A stretch of DNA of 64,000 nt from Xenorhabdus budapestensis (GCF_002632465.1 NZ_NIBS01000005.1:124001-188000), one strand, 5' to 3'. Counted from the first letter of the stretch, positions 27,324-35,870 are shown. Translations and numbers: made by a program. The notes: generated by a model not told the origin, from the letters alone.

Positions 27324-27562
27324 GTGGACATAAATAAATACAATGTCAGTGAAAAATTATTTTCATTAGCAAAATTCAGTAAAGAAACCCGACAAAATTT
27401 ACAAATCCCCGAACTCTCTGGTCGGGAATTTAAAACCGCAAAATATTGCCATGATTTAATGATCTGGCCAAACCTTTAATTGCATTTCGCGCTGATATGG
27501 ATGCGCTCGCCATGTCCGATATGACTAATAATGACCATAGATCTTATTTTTCAGTTAAATGA
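27324..27562 (+). pseudogene. Degenerate M20-family amidohydrolase/peptidase
   Basis: A frame from GTG 27324 reads SKETRQNLQIPELSGREFKT, the usual start of M20 peptidases/aminoacylases with a residue lost before PELSG, and stops at 27479. In another frame PLIAFRADMDALAMSDMTNN continues the family pattern (the metal/RADMDAL region) to a stop at 27562. Several hundred nucleotides in between and all of the C-terminal domain are gone. It is clearly a relic. Its position after the amidohydrolase/DgaE genes may mean it once processed the same substrate. Confidence 0.75.
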
Positions 27563-27858
27563 GAATACACATTAACAAAGCTATAAAATTCGTTTTCATT
27601 TTTAGCATTAATAGATAATAAATATAATAAAAACAACATCCATCACACATACCTATTAATTTCCAAGGAAATTAAAACCACTAAAACAATAAATTTAAGT
27701 AATATAAAAAGTATTATATTTTCACACTAATAGAATAAAGTGTGATCTAAAACTCAAACAACGTATCTTTTCATATTCAAAATTCTGAAATCTGACTAGG
27801 ATGGACTGGCTATTACTTCATTCTATGAATTATCTCATCATAAAAGTAATCATTCTGT

Positions 27859-28037
27859 TATACCCTATGGATTTCAAGATGCAGTGAGGCGGCAAGGGAA
27901 CGAATTTGCCCAGCCAAAGGCTGGCTTCCGGTGAGAGGCAGGAGCCTTTCATTAATCCCCAAGAGCATAGATAACTATGTGACTGGGATAAGTGAACGTA
28001 GCCAACAAAGCTGCAACCTGAAAGACGACGAGTATAG
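27859..28037 (+). repeat. Long form of the TATACCC-bounded repeat, upstream of treB
   Basis: A 179-nt element with the same ends as the copy at 121-168 (TATACCCTATGGATTTCA at the left, CAACCTGAAAGACGACGAG and TATAG at the right). It has a GC-richer central insert of about 130 nt containing internal inverted repeats such as GCCAGCCAAAGGCTGGC-like sequence. The element ends 53 nt before the treB start codon, so it separates treB from the older upstream sequence and may carry or displace the treB promoter. Confidence 0.75.
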
Positions 28038-28090
28038 CACCAATTTACGTTATTCAATTCACTACTCCTGCCATATAAAGGAGAAAAGGC

Positions 28091-29524
28091 ATGAAGAAAA
28101 AACAAATAAATCAAAAGGATATTGATAATCTTATTAGGTTAATCGGGGGGCAAGAGAATATTGCTTCCGTAAGCCATTGTATCACCAGACTTAGGTTCGT
28201 TCTTAATACACCAGAAAAAGCCGATGCCAAAGCTATTGAAGAATTACCAATGGTAAAAGGTTGTTTCACTAATGCCGGCCAGTTCCAAGTGGTCATCGGG
28301 ACGAATGTAGATATCTACTATAAAGCTCTGCTCACCGCCACCGGAAAGCAGTCGGCCAATAAAGAAGAGGTCAAACAGGCCGCGCGACAAAATATGAAAT
28401 GGTATGAAAATGCAATTTCACATTTTGCTGAGATCTTCTTCCCATTGCTGCCTGCCCTTATCAGTGGCGGTCTGATATTAGGCCTCCGCAACTTGATCGG
28501 GGGAATTCCATTCAGTGAAGAAAAATCCCTCGCTCAGATGTATCCAATCTGGCAAACCATCTATGATTTCCTCTGGCTGATTGGTGAAGCCATATTTTTC
28601 TATCTGCCTGTCGGTATTTGCTGGTCTGCCGTTAAAAAAATGGGAGGAACCCCCATTCTGGGCATCGTTCTGGGGATCACTCTGGTCTCCCCACAATTAA
28701 TGAACGCCTACTTACTTGGGCAACAGGTGCCTGATGTCTGGAATTTCGGCTGGTTTACCATCTCCAAAGTGGGTTATCAGGCTCAGGTTATACCTTCCCT
28801 GATGGCTGGTCTGGCCTTAGGATGGATTGAAACACGCTTGAAGAAGCTGGTGCCGGATTATCTTTATCTGGTGATTGTTCCGGTCGTTTCCCTGTTGCTG
28901 GCAGTTTTCCTTGCCCATGCGCTAATTGGCCCGATTGGGCGTGTGATCGGTGATGGTGTTGCATGGTGTGTCAAAGGGCTGATGACCGGAAGTTTTGCTC
29001 CGATTGGTGCCGCTTTGTTTGGCTTCTTCTATGCTCCACTGGTTATCACTGGCGTGCATCAGACTACATTGGCCATTGACCTGCAAATGATCCAAAGCAC
29101 AGGCGGAACACCTATCTGGCCAATCATTGCCCTGTCCAATATTGCTCAAGGCTCTGCGGTTATCGGGATTATCTGGGCGAGCAAAAAAGAAAAAGAGCGG
29201 GAGATTTCAGTTCCGGCGGCGATTTCAGCCTATCTCGGCGTTACCGAACCTGCCATGTATGGTATTAACCTGAAATACCGCTACCCCATGTTCTGTGCAA
29301 TGATTGGAACCAGCCTGGCGGGTCTGGTATGTGGACTCAATCATGTTACTTCCTATGGCATCGGTGTGGGAGGAATACCGGGTCTTCTGTCCATCAAACC
29401 CCAGTTCTGGGTAATCTACCTTATTGCCATGCTTATCGTTATTGTTATGCCAATGGTACTTACCATTCTGATGTATCGCAGGAATGAGCGCAAAGTCGCA
29501 TTGGCTAATAGAGCAGCAAGTTAA
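28091..29524 (+). CDS. treB: TreB, trehalose-specific PTS enzyme IIBC
   Basis: Imports and phosphorylates trehalose to trehalose-6-phosphate. The N-terminal EIIB domain has the phosphorylated Cys30 in SVSHCITRLRF. The EIIC domain from about residue 105 has the membrane helices and GVTEPAMYGINLKYR of the glucose/sucrose-type permeases. The 477 residues and close similarity to E. coli TreB over the whole length support the name. No EIIA is encoded here, so the glucose EIIA (Crr) is expected to serve it. GGAG lies 11 nt before the ATG. treR is not adjacent. Confidence 0.95.
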   Translation: MKKKQINQKDIDNLIRLIGGQENIASVSHCITRLRFVLNTPEKADAKAIEELPMVKGCFTNAGQFQVVIGTNVDIYYKALLTATGKQSANKEEVKQAARQNMKWYENAISHFAEIFFPLLPALISGGLILGLRNLIGGIPFSEEKSLAQMYPIWQTIYDFLWLIGEAIFFYLPVGICWSAVKKMGGTPILGIVLGITLVSPQLMNAYLLGQQVPDVWNFGWFTISKVGYQAQVIPSLMAGLALGWIETRLKKLVPDYLYLVIVPVVSLLLAVFLAHALIGPIGRVIGDGVAWCVKGLMTGSFAPIGAALFGFFYAPLVITGVHQTTLAIDLQMIQSTGGTPIWPIIALSNIAQGSAVIGIIWASKKEKEREISVPAAISAYLGVTEPAMYGINLKYRYPMFCAMIGTSLAGLVCGLNHVTSYGIGVGGIPGLLSIKPQFWVIYLIAMLIVIVMPMVLTILMYRRNERKVALANRAAS

Positions 29525-29558
29525 CTAGTTAATAGGATACAGGTTAATAGGAATTGTT

Positions 29559-31223
29559 ATGACTGAACAACAACCGTGGTGGTTAGACAGTACTATCTAC
29601 CAGATTTACCCAAAAAGTTTTCAGGATAGTACAGGAAGTGGTACGGGAGACATTAATGGGATCACCCAACGTCTGGATTATTTACAGCGCCTCGGTGTAG
29701 GCGCTATCTGGATCACACCAATTTATCCATCTCCACAGATAGACAATGGCTATGATGTTGCCGATTACTGCGCCATTAATTCTGATTATGGAACAATGGA
29801 AAACTTTGATAATCTGGTGGAAAATGCCCATCGTCGTGGCATTCGCATCATTTTAGATATGGTCTTTAACCACACCTCAACCGAGCATCCATGGTTTAAG
29901 GCGGCACAAGATATTAATAGCCCTTATCGCCAGTTTTATATCTGGCGGGAAAGCGCTAACGATTCCGTTCCTAATAACTGGAAATCCAAATTCAGCGGTA
30001 ACGCGTGGCAGTGGCATCCAGAGAGCCAACAGTATTACCTTCATCTGTTTGCTGTAGAACAAGCTGATTTGAACTGGGAACATGAACCCGTTCGAACCGA
30101 GCTGAAGAAAATCTGTGAGTTCTGGGCCGACCGTGGCGTTGATGGACTAAGATTGGATGTGGTTAACCTCGTCTCAAAACAACAGGACTATCCTAATGAT
30201 GAGCATGGTGATGGCCGCTGTTTTTATACCGATGGCCCGCGGATACATGAGTTTTTGCAGGAGATGAGCCGTGATGTTTTCCAACCTAAGGGATTGATGA
30301 CTGTCGGAGAGATGTCCTCCACACGCCTTGAACACTGTGTCCACTATAGCGCATTGGATGGCAAAGAACTCTCCATGACGTTTAATTTTCATCATCTGAA
30401 AGTTGATTACCCTAATGGTGAGAAATGGACTCTAGCCAAGCCTGATTATATTGAGCTGAAAAGGATTTTTTCGACATGGCAACAGGGCATGCATCAAAAA
30501 GCCTGGAACGCACTTTTTTGGTGTAACCACGATCAACCCCGCATTGTTTCCCGGTTTGGTGATGAAAACCAACACCATAAAACATCTGCCAAAATGTTAG
30601 TGATGGTGCTACACGGCATGCAGGGAACACCCTATATTTATCAGGGTGAAGAGCTGGGTATGACAAATCCTCACTTTAAGCGTATCGAAGACTATCGGGA
30701 TATTGAAAGCCTGAATATGTATCAAGAGCGTATTGAAAAAGGCGTACAGTCAGAAGAAATTCTGGCAATTCTGGCACAGAAATCCCGTGACAATAGCCGA
30801 ACACCGATGCAATGGGATGATTCCAGCAACGCTGGTTTTACTTCGGGTACTCCGTGGATCGCTACTTGCGATAATTATCGTGAAATCAATGTAGAAGCAG
30901 TATTACTGGACAAAGATTCTGTATTTTACTGCTACCAAGATTTGATTAAGTTAAGAAAAACACAACCCATCCTAACTCATGGTGATTATCTGGATCTTTT
31001 ACCCGACCATCCTTCACTGTGGTGTTATTTGCGTCGTTGGCAGGATCAAACTCTGTTGGTTATAGCCAATCTAAGTGATGAAACACAACTTTGGTCTCAA
31101 GATCCTGAACTCACACATCAAGATTGGCGGGTACTCATCAGTAATTATCCATCATCAGCAAAAAAAATAGAGAAAGAAATTAAGCTCAATCCTTATGAAG
31201 CAATATACTTAATTTCAACATAA
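29559..31223 (+). CDS. treC: TreC, trehalose-6-phosphate hydrolase
   Basis: A cytoplasmic GH13 enzyme that splits trehalose-6-phosphate into glucose and glucose-6-phosphate. Catalytic motifs are visible: ILDMVFNHTS, the nucleophile in GLRLDVVNLV, the acid/base Glu in TVGEMSS and the transition-state Asp in FWCNHDQPR. The 554 residues match E. coli TreC (551). It forms an operon with treB (34-nt gap). Its last ~25 codons were copied into the tandem duplication downstream (see 32328 onward). Confidence 0.95.
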   Translation: MTEQQPWWLDSTIYQIYPKSFQDSTGSGTGDINGITQRLDYLQRLGVGAIWITPIYPSPQIDNGYDVADYCAINSDYGTMENFDNLVENAHRRGIRIILDMVFNHTSTEHPWFKAAQDINSPYRQFYIWRESANDSVPNNWKSKFSGNAWQWHPESQQYYLHLFAVEQADLNWEHEPVRTELKKICEFWADRGVDGLRLDVVNLVSKQQDYPNDEHGDGRCFYTDGPRIHEFLQEMSRDVFQPKGLMTVGEMSSTRLEHCVHYSALDGKELSMTFNFHHLKVDYPNGEKWTLAKPDYIELKRIFSTWQQGMHQKAWNALFWCNHDQPRIVSRFGDENQHHKTSAKMLVMVLHGMQGTPYIYQGEELGMTNPHFKRIEDYRDIESLNMYQERIEKGVQSEEILAILAQKSRDNSRTPMQWDDSSNAGFTSGTPWIATCDNYREINVEAVLLDKDSVFYCYQDLIKLRKTQPILTHGDYLDLLPDHPSLWCYLRRWQDQTLLVIANLSDETQLWSQDPELTHQDWRVLISNYPSSAKKIEKEIKLNPYEAIYLIST

Positions 31224-31278
31224 CAATATTATTTATGTATTTCATTTCATCATAATATATTGTTTATAAGGTGATTTA

Positions 31279-31318
31279 AATATTATACCTCACCAAATAA
31301 AAGGTAAGGTATAATATT
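31279..31318 (+). terminator. treC terminator-like hairpin, unit 1
   Basis: AATATTATACCT at 31279-31290 pairs with AGGTATAATATT at 31307-31318. It lies 56 nt after the treC stop. The copy in the second duplication unit (32457-32496) has a compensatory A-T to G-C change in the stem, which supports a selected RNA structure. A terminator or 3'-end protecting element for treC is the simplest role. Confidence 0.7.
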
Positions 31319-31434
31319 AACCAGAAAGAAAAATTATAAATAAAAACGGTAAGAAAATAATATATCGCCCCAGTACAAAGAAAATTCCACATCCAGCTTT
31401 ACTTTCATTCACTCCTGCTATACTTAAAATAAAA

Positions 31435-31480
31435 TATACCCGTCGTCTTTCAAGTTACATCTTGAAATCCATAAGGTATA
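31435..31480 (-). repeat. Short TATACC-bounded repeat, inverted orientation, absent from the paralogous unit
   Basis: TATACCCGTCGTCTTTCAAG at the left and GAAATCCATAAGGTATA at the right are the reverse complement of the family seen at 121 and 27859. In the second duplication unit the matching position (about 32610-32620) reads from CTATACTTAAA almost directly into the ACCAATATAGCCACC flank, so this element is an insertion relative to that copy. It lies about 60 nt upstream of the secreted-protein gene at 31540. Confidence 0.75.
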
Positions 31481-31539
31481 TACCAATATAACCACCTTTC
31501 AAATTACAGTTTTGTTTAATTTAAATAGAGGGAATAAAC

Positions 31540-32106
31540 ATGAAAACACTTAGAAAATATATAGCGTACAGTTTATCTTTGAGTATGATACTTTTTGCGA
31601 GTAGTGCTTTCACTAAAGACAGCACAGTGCAAAATGATCATAAAATAGAAAATAATAAAACCATCCATAAACCATCTGTTTTTTCCGCATATTATAATGC
31701 ACACTTCAAAAATAATAGCAAAACTGCCAAAGTAAATATTATATATGAAGGCTCCCTATGTATGTATAATGCCGGGCCATCAGATGATATAATCTTAGCG
31801 CCTCAACAAGAAAGAAATTTTAGCTTAGAAGATAATAATAATTTCTTTAGTTTTTGCCGTTATTCGGATAAATTGGTTAGATGGACTATTGTCTATCATA
31901 AGCCAAACGCTAGGGCACAAGCCTGTAATGTAAAATTGCGCACAACATTCATTAACATAATAACAGGCTGGCGTACCTATTTTACTCATGAGGAGTCAGA
32001 ATGCATGTTTCCTGTTAAATTTATCTGTGACGGCAGTGAATCAGATTGTCAGAATGGATATGTAAGTCGTGATGGAACGCAGATCACTATGGAAGTAAAT
32101 GATTAA
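31540..32106 (+). CDS. Secreted Cys-containing protein of unknown function, paralogue 1
   Basis: A 188-residue protein with a signal peptide (YIAYSLSLSMILFASSAFT), so exported. The mature part is polar with several Cys (LCMYNAGPSDD, FCRYSDK, ACNVKL, ECMFPVKFICDGSESDC), probably disulfide-bonded. I do not recognise the family. It is very AT-rich compared with treC, suggesting recent acquisition. AGAGGGAATAAAC is the ribosome binding site. Its neighbour at 32731 is a tandem paralogue with near-identical signal peptide and ends and a more diverged middle. Confidence 0.8.
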   Translation: MKTLRKYIAYSLSLSMILFASSAFTKDSTVQNDHKIENNKTIHKPSVFSAYYNAHFKNNSKTAKVNIIYEGSLCMYNAGPSDDIILAPQQERNFSLEDNNNFFSFCRYSDKLVRWTIVYHKPNARAQACNVKLRTTFINIITGWRTYFTHEESECMFPVKFICDGSESDCQNGYVSRDGTQITMEVND

Positions 32107-32456
32107 CAAAGTGAATACTGACTGACTATATATAAAAAGACACTGGTTTAATGACTGGGAATTCATGCAGTAGCAATATATTCATGATTCTGCTTCATAG
32201 CATTTGTACAAAAGCTATGCCATACTTTTTTAATCTCAAACACGGAGTATGCCACTATGTTTTACTTAAGATACTTAACTTATTTGGGGATTAGTCGCAG
32301 AATTTATTTGCCGTCTTTTTGCTTTACCCATCATCAGCAAAAAAATAGAGAAGGAAATTAAGCTCAATCCTTATGAAGCAATATATTTAATTTCAACATA
32401 ACAATATTATTTATATATTCAATTCCATCATAATATATTGTTTATAAGGTAATTTT

Positions 32457-32496
32457 AATATTATGCCTAGCCAAATAGAAGGTGAGGCATAATATT
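32457..32496 (+). terminator. Duplicated treC-type hairpin, unit 2, with compensatory change
   Basis: AATATTATGCCT at 32457-32468 pairs with AGGCATAATATT at 32485-32496. Compared with unit 1 (31279-31318), the left arm A has become G and the right arm T has become C, keeping the pair. It lies between the dead treC tail copy and the second secreted-protein gene and no longer terminates a real treC transcript. Confidence 0.65.
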
Positions 32497-32730
32497 AATC
32501 AGAAAGAAAAATTATAAATAAAAACGGTAAAAAAATAACATATCTTCCCAGTACAAATAAAATCCCACATCCAGCTTTACTTTCATTCACTTCTGCTATA
32601 CTTAAATATAAAGCATACCAATATAGCCACCTTTTCAAATTACAGCTTTGTTGACTGACATTCTCTTGTTGTCACACTGTATTTTGAACGTAATTAAATA
32701 ATTTTTTTAATTTAAATAGAGGGAATAAAC

Positions 32731-33303
32731 ATGAAATCACTTAAAAAATATATAGCATACAGTTTATCTTTAAGTATGATACTTTTTGCGAGTAGTGCTT
32801 TCACTAAAAATAACACAGTGCAAAATGATCATAAAATAGAAAATAACAAAACCATCCATAAGCCATCTGTTTTTTCAGCATATTATAACGCGCACTTCAA
32901 AAATAATAGCAAAACCGCCAAAGTAATCATTACACGTACAGGATACCAATGTATGTATAATGCCGGGCCATCAGATGACATAACCTTACTCCCTCAACAA
33001 GAAAGAAACTTTAGCTTAGAAGATAGTAATAATTTCATTGGCAAATGCCATTCATTGGATAAATGGGTTACATGGTCTATTGTGTCTTATAAGGCAAGCG
33101 CCTGGGGAAAACGCTGCAATGTAGAATTGCACACAGCATACATTGATATGATGACAGGCTGGCGTACCTATTTTACTCCTGTGAATGTGGATACAGAGTG
33201 CGAGATTCCTATTAAATTTATTTGTGACGGCAATGAATCAAATTGTCAGAATGGATATGTAAGCCGTGATGGAACACAGATCACTATGGAAATAACTAAT
33301 TGA
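32731..33303 (+). CDS. Secreted Cys-containing protein of unknown function, paralogue 2
   Basis: A 190-residue paralogue of the protein at 31540, with the same signal peptide, the same N-terminal ~60 mature residues and the same ending (CQNGYVSRDGTQITMEI). Differences cluster at about residues 65-150, for example RTGYQCMYN in place of YEGSLCMYN and a longer ECEIPIKF loop. The Cys pattern is kept. This profile, conserved ends and a variable middle, suggests divergence of an exposed interaction surface after duplication. Function unknown. Confidence 0.8.
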   Translation: MKSLKKYIAYSLSLSMILFASSAFTKNNTVQNDHKIENNKTIHKPSVFSAYYNAHFKNNSKTAKVIITRTGYQCMYNAGPSDDITLLPQQERNFSLEDSNNFIGKCHSLDKWVTWSIVSYKASAWGKRCNVELHTAYIDMMTGWRTYFTPVNVDTECEIPIKFICDGNESNCQNGYVSRDGTQITMEITN

Positions 33304-33465
33304 TTTTTATTTCTATTAATAATAGTGACTGATTATTTATAAAAAGACACTGGTTTAATGGCTTGGAATTATTTTTTTAATCTCAAACGAAGAGACGAGG
33401 AGTATGCTATTTTTTTAACATAACCAACGTGAAATAAACTTATTTAACTGCTTATTATGATTATG

Positions 33466-33497
33466 AAACCAGCAATAACATTTGCTGGTTTTTTCTT
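33466..33497 (+). terminator. Rho-independent terminator after the secreted-protein pair
   Basis: AAACCAGCAA at 33466-33475 pairs with TTGCTGGTTT at 33482-33491 around a 6-nt loop and runs into TTTCTTT. This is a classic intrinsic terminator about 160 nt after the second secreted-protein gene, insulating it from the prlC region. Confidence 0.8.
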
Positions 33498-33601
33498 TCC
33501 TATTATTTGACGTTGCGCCTATCACTGATGTTATCACGCTATTTCACAGATCACTGATATAAAAAGAGAGTAATTATTCACATAAAATGGCGGCATTTGC
33601 A

Positions 33602-33630
33602 GTGAACTCACGATATCTTATTTCCGTCTT
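33602..33630 (+). promoter_or_regulatory. Decayed copy of the heat-shock-type promoter before prlC copy 1
   Basis: GTGAAC at 33602-33607 and TTCCGTCTT at 33622-33630 align base for base with TTGAAC and CCCCATCTA of the downstream copy. The -10-like block has lost most of the sigma-32 consensus. Copy 1 is therefore probably no longer, or only weakly, heat-shock driven. Confidence 0.5.
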
Positions 33631-33687
33631 TCAACACCAACCCTTTGGGATAGTGGTATACCCAAATATACTAATAAGGCGCTAATT

Positions 33688-35730
33688 ATGACTAATCCAT
33701 TACTAGAATCTTCTGGACTACCCAAATTTGCTTCTATTAAAGCAGAACATGTTGTACCAGCTGTAAAGGAAAGGTTAGCCAACTATCGTCAGGTGATTGA
33801 GAAAGTTCTGGCCGAAAATACCCCATTTACCTGGGATAATTTGTGCCAACCAATCTCTGAAGCGAAAAATCAATTTGGACGTGTCTGGTCTCCGATCAAG
33901 CACCTCAATGCCGTTAAGAATAGCCCGGAATTCCGGGTGGCTTATGAGCAGTGCCTCCCCATACTTGCCGAGTTCAATACTTGGATGGGACAGCACAAAG
34001 GATTATATCAGGCGTATAAGTCACTAAAAGAAAATCCGGCGTTTAGGGAGCTATCCCAATCGCAGCGCAAAGCCATTGAAGATACGCTGCTTGATTTTAC
34101 ATTGTCCGGCGTTGCTTTACCGGAAGAGAAACAAAAACGCTACGGTGAGATCACTGCCCGTTTATCTGAACTTAGTTCCCAGTTTGGCAATAATGTACTG
34201 GATGCCACTATGGGGTGGACTAAGCTCATCACTGATAAATACTATCTGTCGGGTTTGCCTGAAAGCACCCAAAATGCGGCCAAAGCCGCCGCCAGAGCGA
34301 AAGAATTGCATGGCTGGTTACTGACACTGGATCCCCCCATTTATAATTCTGTCATGAGCTATGCTGATGACCGTGACTTGCGTGAAGAAATATATACCGC
34401 CTATATAACTCGCGCTTCTGAGCTAGGGCCGAATGGCTGCAAATGGGACAATACCTCGATTATGGCGGAAATTCTCGCTCTGCGTCATGAACTCGCTTTG
34501 CTGTTAGGCTTTAAGAACTACGCCGAAAACTCTCTCGCAACCAAAATGGCGAAGACACCAAAAGAAGTTCTGGATTTCTTAAACGATCTGGTCAACCGCG
34601 CTCATTGTCAGGGTGAAAGGGAGATGGAAGAACTTTGTGATTTTGCCTTCTCCCACTATTGGGTTGATAATCTGGAAAGCTGGGATGTGAAGTACTATAG
34701 CGAAAAACAGAAACAGCATGATTTCTCCTTTGATGAAGAACAGCTGCGTGTTTATTTCCCTGAACAACGCGCACTCAATGGGCTGTTTGAAGTTGTCCGC
34801 CGCATTTATGGTATTACCGCTAAAGAGCGCCATGATGTAGAAACCTGGCATCCTGATGTCCGTTTCTTTGACTTATATGATGAAAAGCAAACATTGCGCG
34901 GTAGCTGCTATCTGGATCTCTATGCCCGCGAAAATAAACGAGGCGGAGCATGGAAGAGCAACTATGTTGACAGAATGCGTCTTGCTTCCGGTGAGTTGCA
35001 GAAACCTGTCGTTTTTATTAACTGTAACTTCAATAGGCCTGTAGGTGATAAACCCGCTCTGTTCACACACTCGGAAGTGAAAACTCTGTTTCATGAATTC
35101 GGCCACGGTTTGCACTCCATGTTAACCCTGGTTGAAACCCTGGATGTTGCCGGCACTAACGGTGTACCGTGGGATGCTGTGGAATGTCCAAGCCAGTTTA
35201 TGGAGAACTGGTGTTGGGAGCCAGAGGCATTGGAATTTATCTCTGGTCATTATGAAACCAAAGAGCCTCTGCCGAAAGAAATGTTGGATAATATGCTGGC
35301 AGCGAAGAATTTTCAGTCCGCTATGTCAGTGCTGCGTCAGTTGGAGTATGGTCTGTTTGATTTCCTCCTGCACGTTGAATATGACCCGGCTAAAGGCGCG
35401 CAAATTCTGCCAATATTGCAGTCAGTGAAAGAGCATGTTTCTGTGGTTCCATCACAGGATTATGATCGCTTCCCGAACTCTTTCAGCCATATTTTTAACG
35501 GCGGCTATGCAGCAGGCTACTACAGCTACATGTGGGCAGATGTGCTGGCTGCGGACGCTTACTCCCGCTTCTCTGAGGAGGGAATTTTCAACCGCACAAC
35601 CGGTCAATCGTTCCTTGATGATTATCTGACTCTTGGTGGTTCGATAGATCCAATGACACTATTTATTCGCTTCCGTGGCCGTAAACCATCACTGGACGCA
35701 CTACTGAAAAGACTTGGCATCACTGGATAA
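33688..35730 (+). CDS. Oligopeptidase A (PrlC/OpdA), diverged first copy
   Basis: A 680-residue M3 metallopeptidase, cytoplasmic, that degrades short peptides such as cleaved signal peptides. The zinc motif HEFGH starts at residue 469, and the third ligand Glu lies in the following helix ([13 protein letters not shown] region), so the core is intact. Compared with copy 2 and E. coli, several otherwise conserved positions differ: HSEVKTLF for [18 protein letters not shown] for [10 protein letters not shown], and KSNYVDRMRLA for [11 protein letters not shown]. This looks like the faster-evolving duplicate, perhaps with altered substrate preference. Confidence 0.88.
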   Translation: MTNPLLESSGLPKFASIKAEHVVPAVKERLANYRQVIEKVLAENTPFTWDNLCQPISEAKNQFGRVWSPIKHLNAVKNSPEFRVAYEQCLPILAEFNTWMGQHKGLYQAYKSLKENPAFRELSQSQRKAIEDTLLDFTLSGVALPEEKQKRYGEITARLSELSSQFGNNVLDATMGWTKLITDKYYLSGLPESTQNAAKAAARAKELHGWLLTLDPPIYNSVMSYADDRDLREEIYTAYITRASELGPNGCKWDNTSIMAEILALRHELALLLGFKNYAENSLATKMAKTPKEVLDFLNDLVNRAHCQGEREMEELCDFAFSHYWVDNLESWDVKYYSEKQKQHDFSFDEEQLRVYFPEQRALNGLFEVVRRIYGITAKERHDVETWHPDVRFFDLYDEKQTLRGSCYLDLYARENKRGGAWKSNYVDRMRLASGELQKPVVFINCNFNRPVGDKPALFTHSEVKTLFHEFGHGLHSMLTLVETLDVAGTNGVPWDAVECPSQFMENWCWEPEALEFISGHYETKEPLPKEMLDNMLAAKNFQSAMSVLRQLEYGLFDFLLHVEYDPAKGAQILPILQSVKEHVSVVPSQDYDRFPNSFSHIFNGGYAAGYYSYMWADVLAADAYSRFSEEGIFNRTTGQSFLDDYLTLGGSIDPMTLFIRFRGRKPSLDALLKRLGITG

Positions 35731-35760
35731 TTATTTGTGTTAATTTGTTAAATTGTACGA

Positions 35761-35786
35761 ATAAGGCGCTGATAACAGCGCCTTAT
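35761..35786 (+). terminator. Terminator-like hairpin derived from the rsmJ 5' coding sequence
   Basis: ATAAGGCGCTG (35761-35771) and CAGCGCCTTAT (35776-35786) form a perfect 11-bp stem with an ATAA loop, 31 nt after the stop of prlC copy 1. The core GCGCTG-ATAA-CAGCGC is also present in the start of rsmJ at 38059-38074. The extra stem pairs arose in the duplicate. Only a weak T content follows, so its strength as a terminator is uncertain. Confidence 0.6.
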
Positions 35787-35870
35787 ATCCCCGCCCGCAC
35801 TGGGCGAGGGTTTACGGCGGATTTTGCTAAGTATTCGCATATATCTACACATCACAATACAATATCAGCA

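Larger units (their letters stand above)
31149..33420 (+). repeat. Tandem duplication covering the treC tail, a terminator and a secreted-protein gene
   Basis: Unit 1 begins in the treC 3' end at 31149 (CCATCATCAGCAAA) and runs through the gene at 31540. Unit 2 begins with the same sequence at 32328 and runs through the gene at 32731. The downstream flanks also match (AAAAAGACACTGGTTTAATG near 32136 and near 33342). The treC tail in unit 2 is a dead fragment with one A fewer in its A run. The offset is 1179-1191 nt, varying because unit 1 contains an extra repeat element and unit 2 an extra short segment. Confidence 0.9.
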
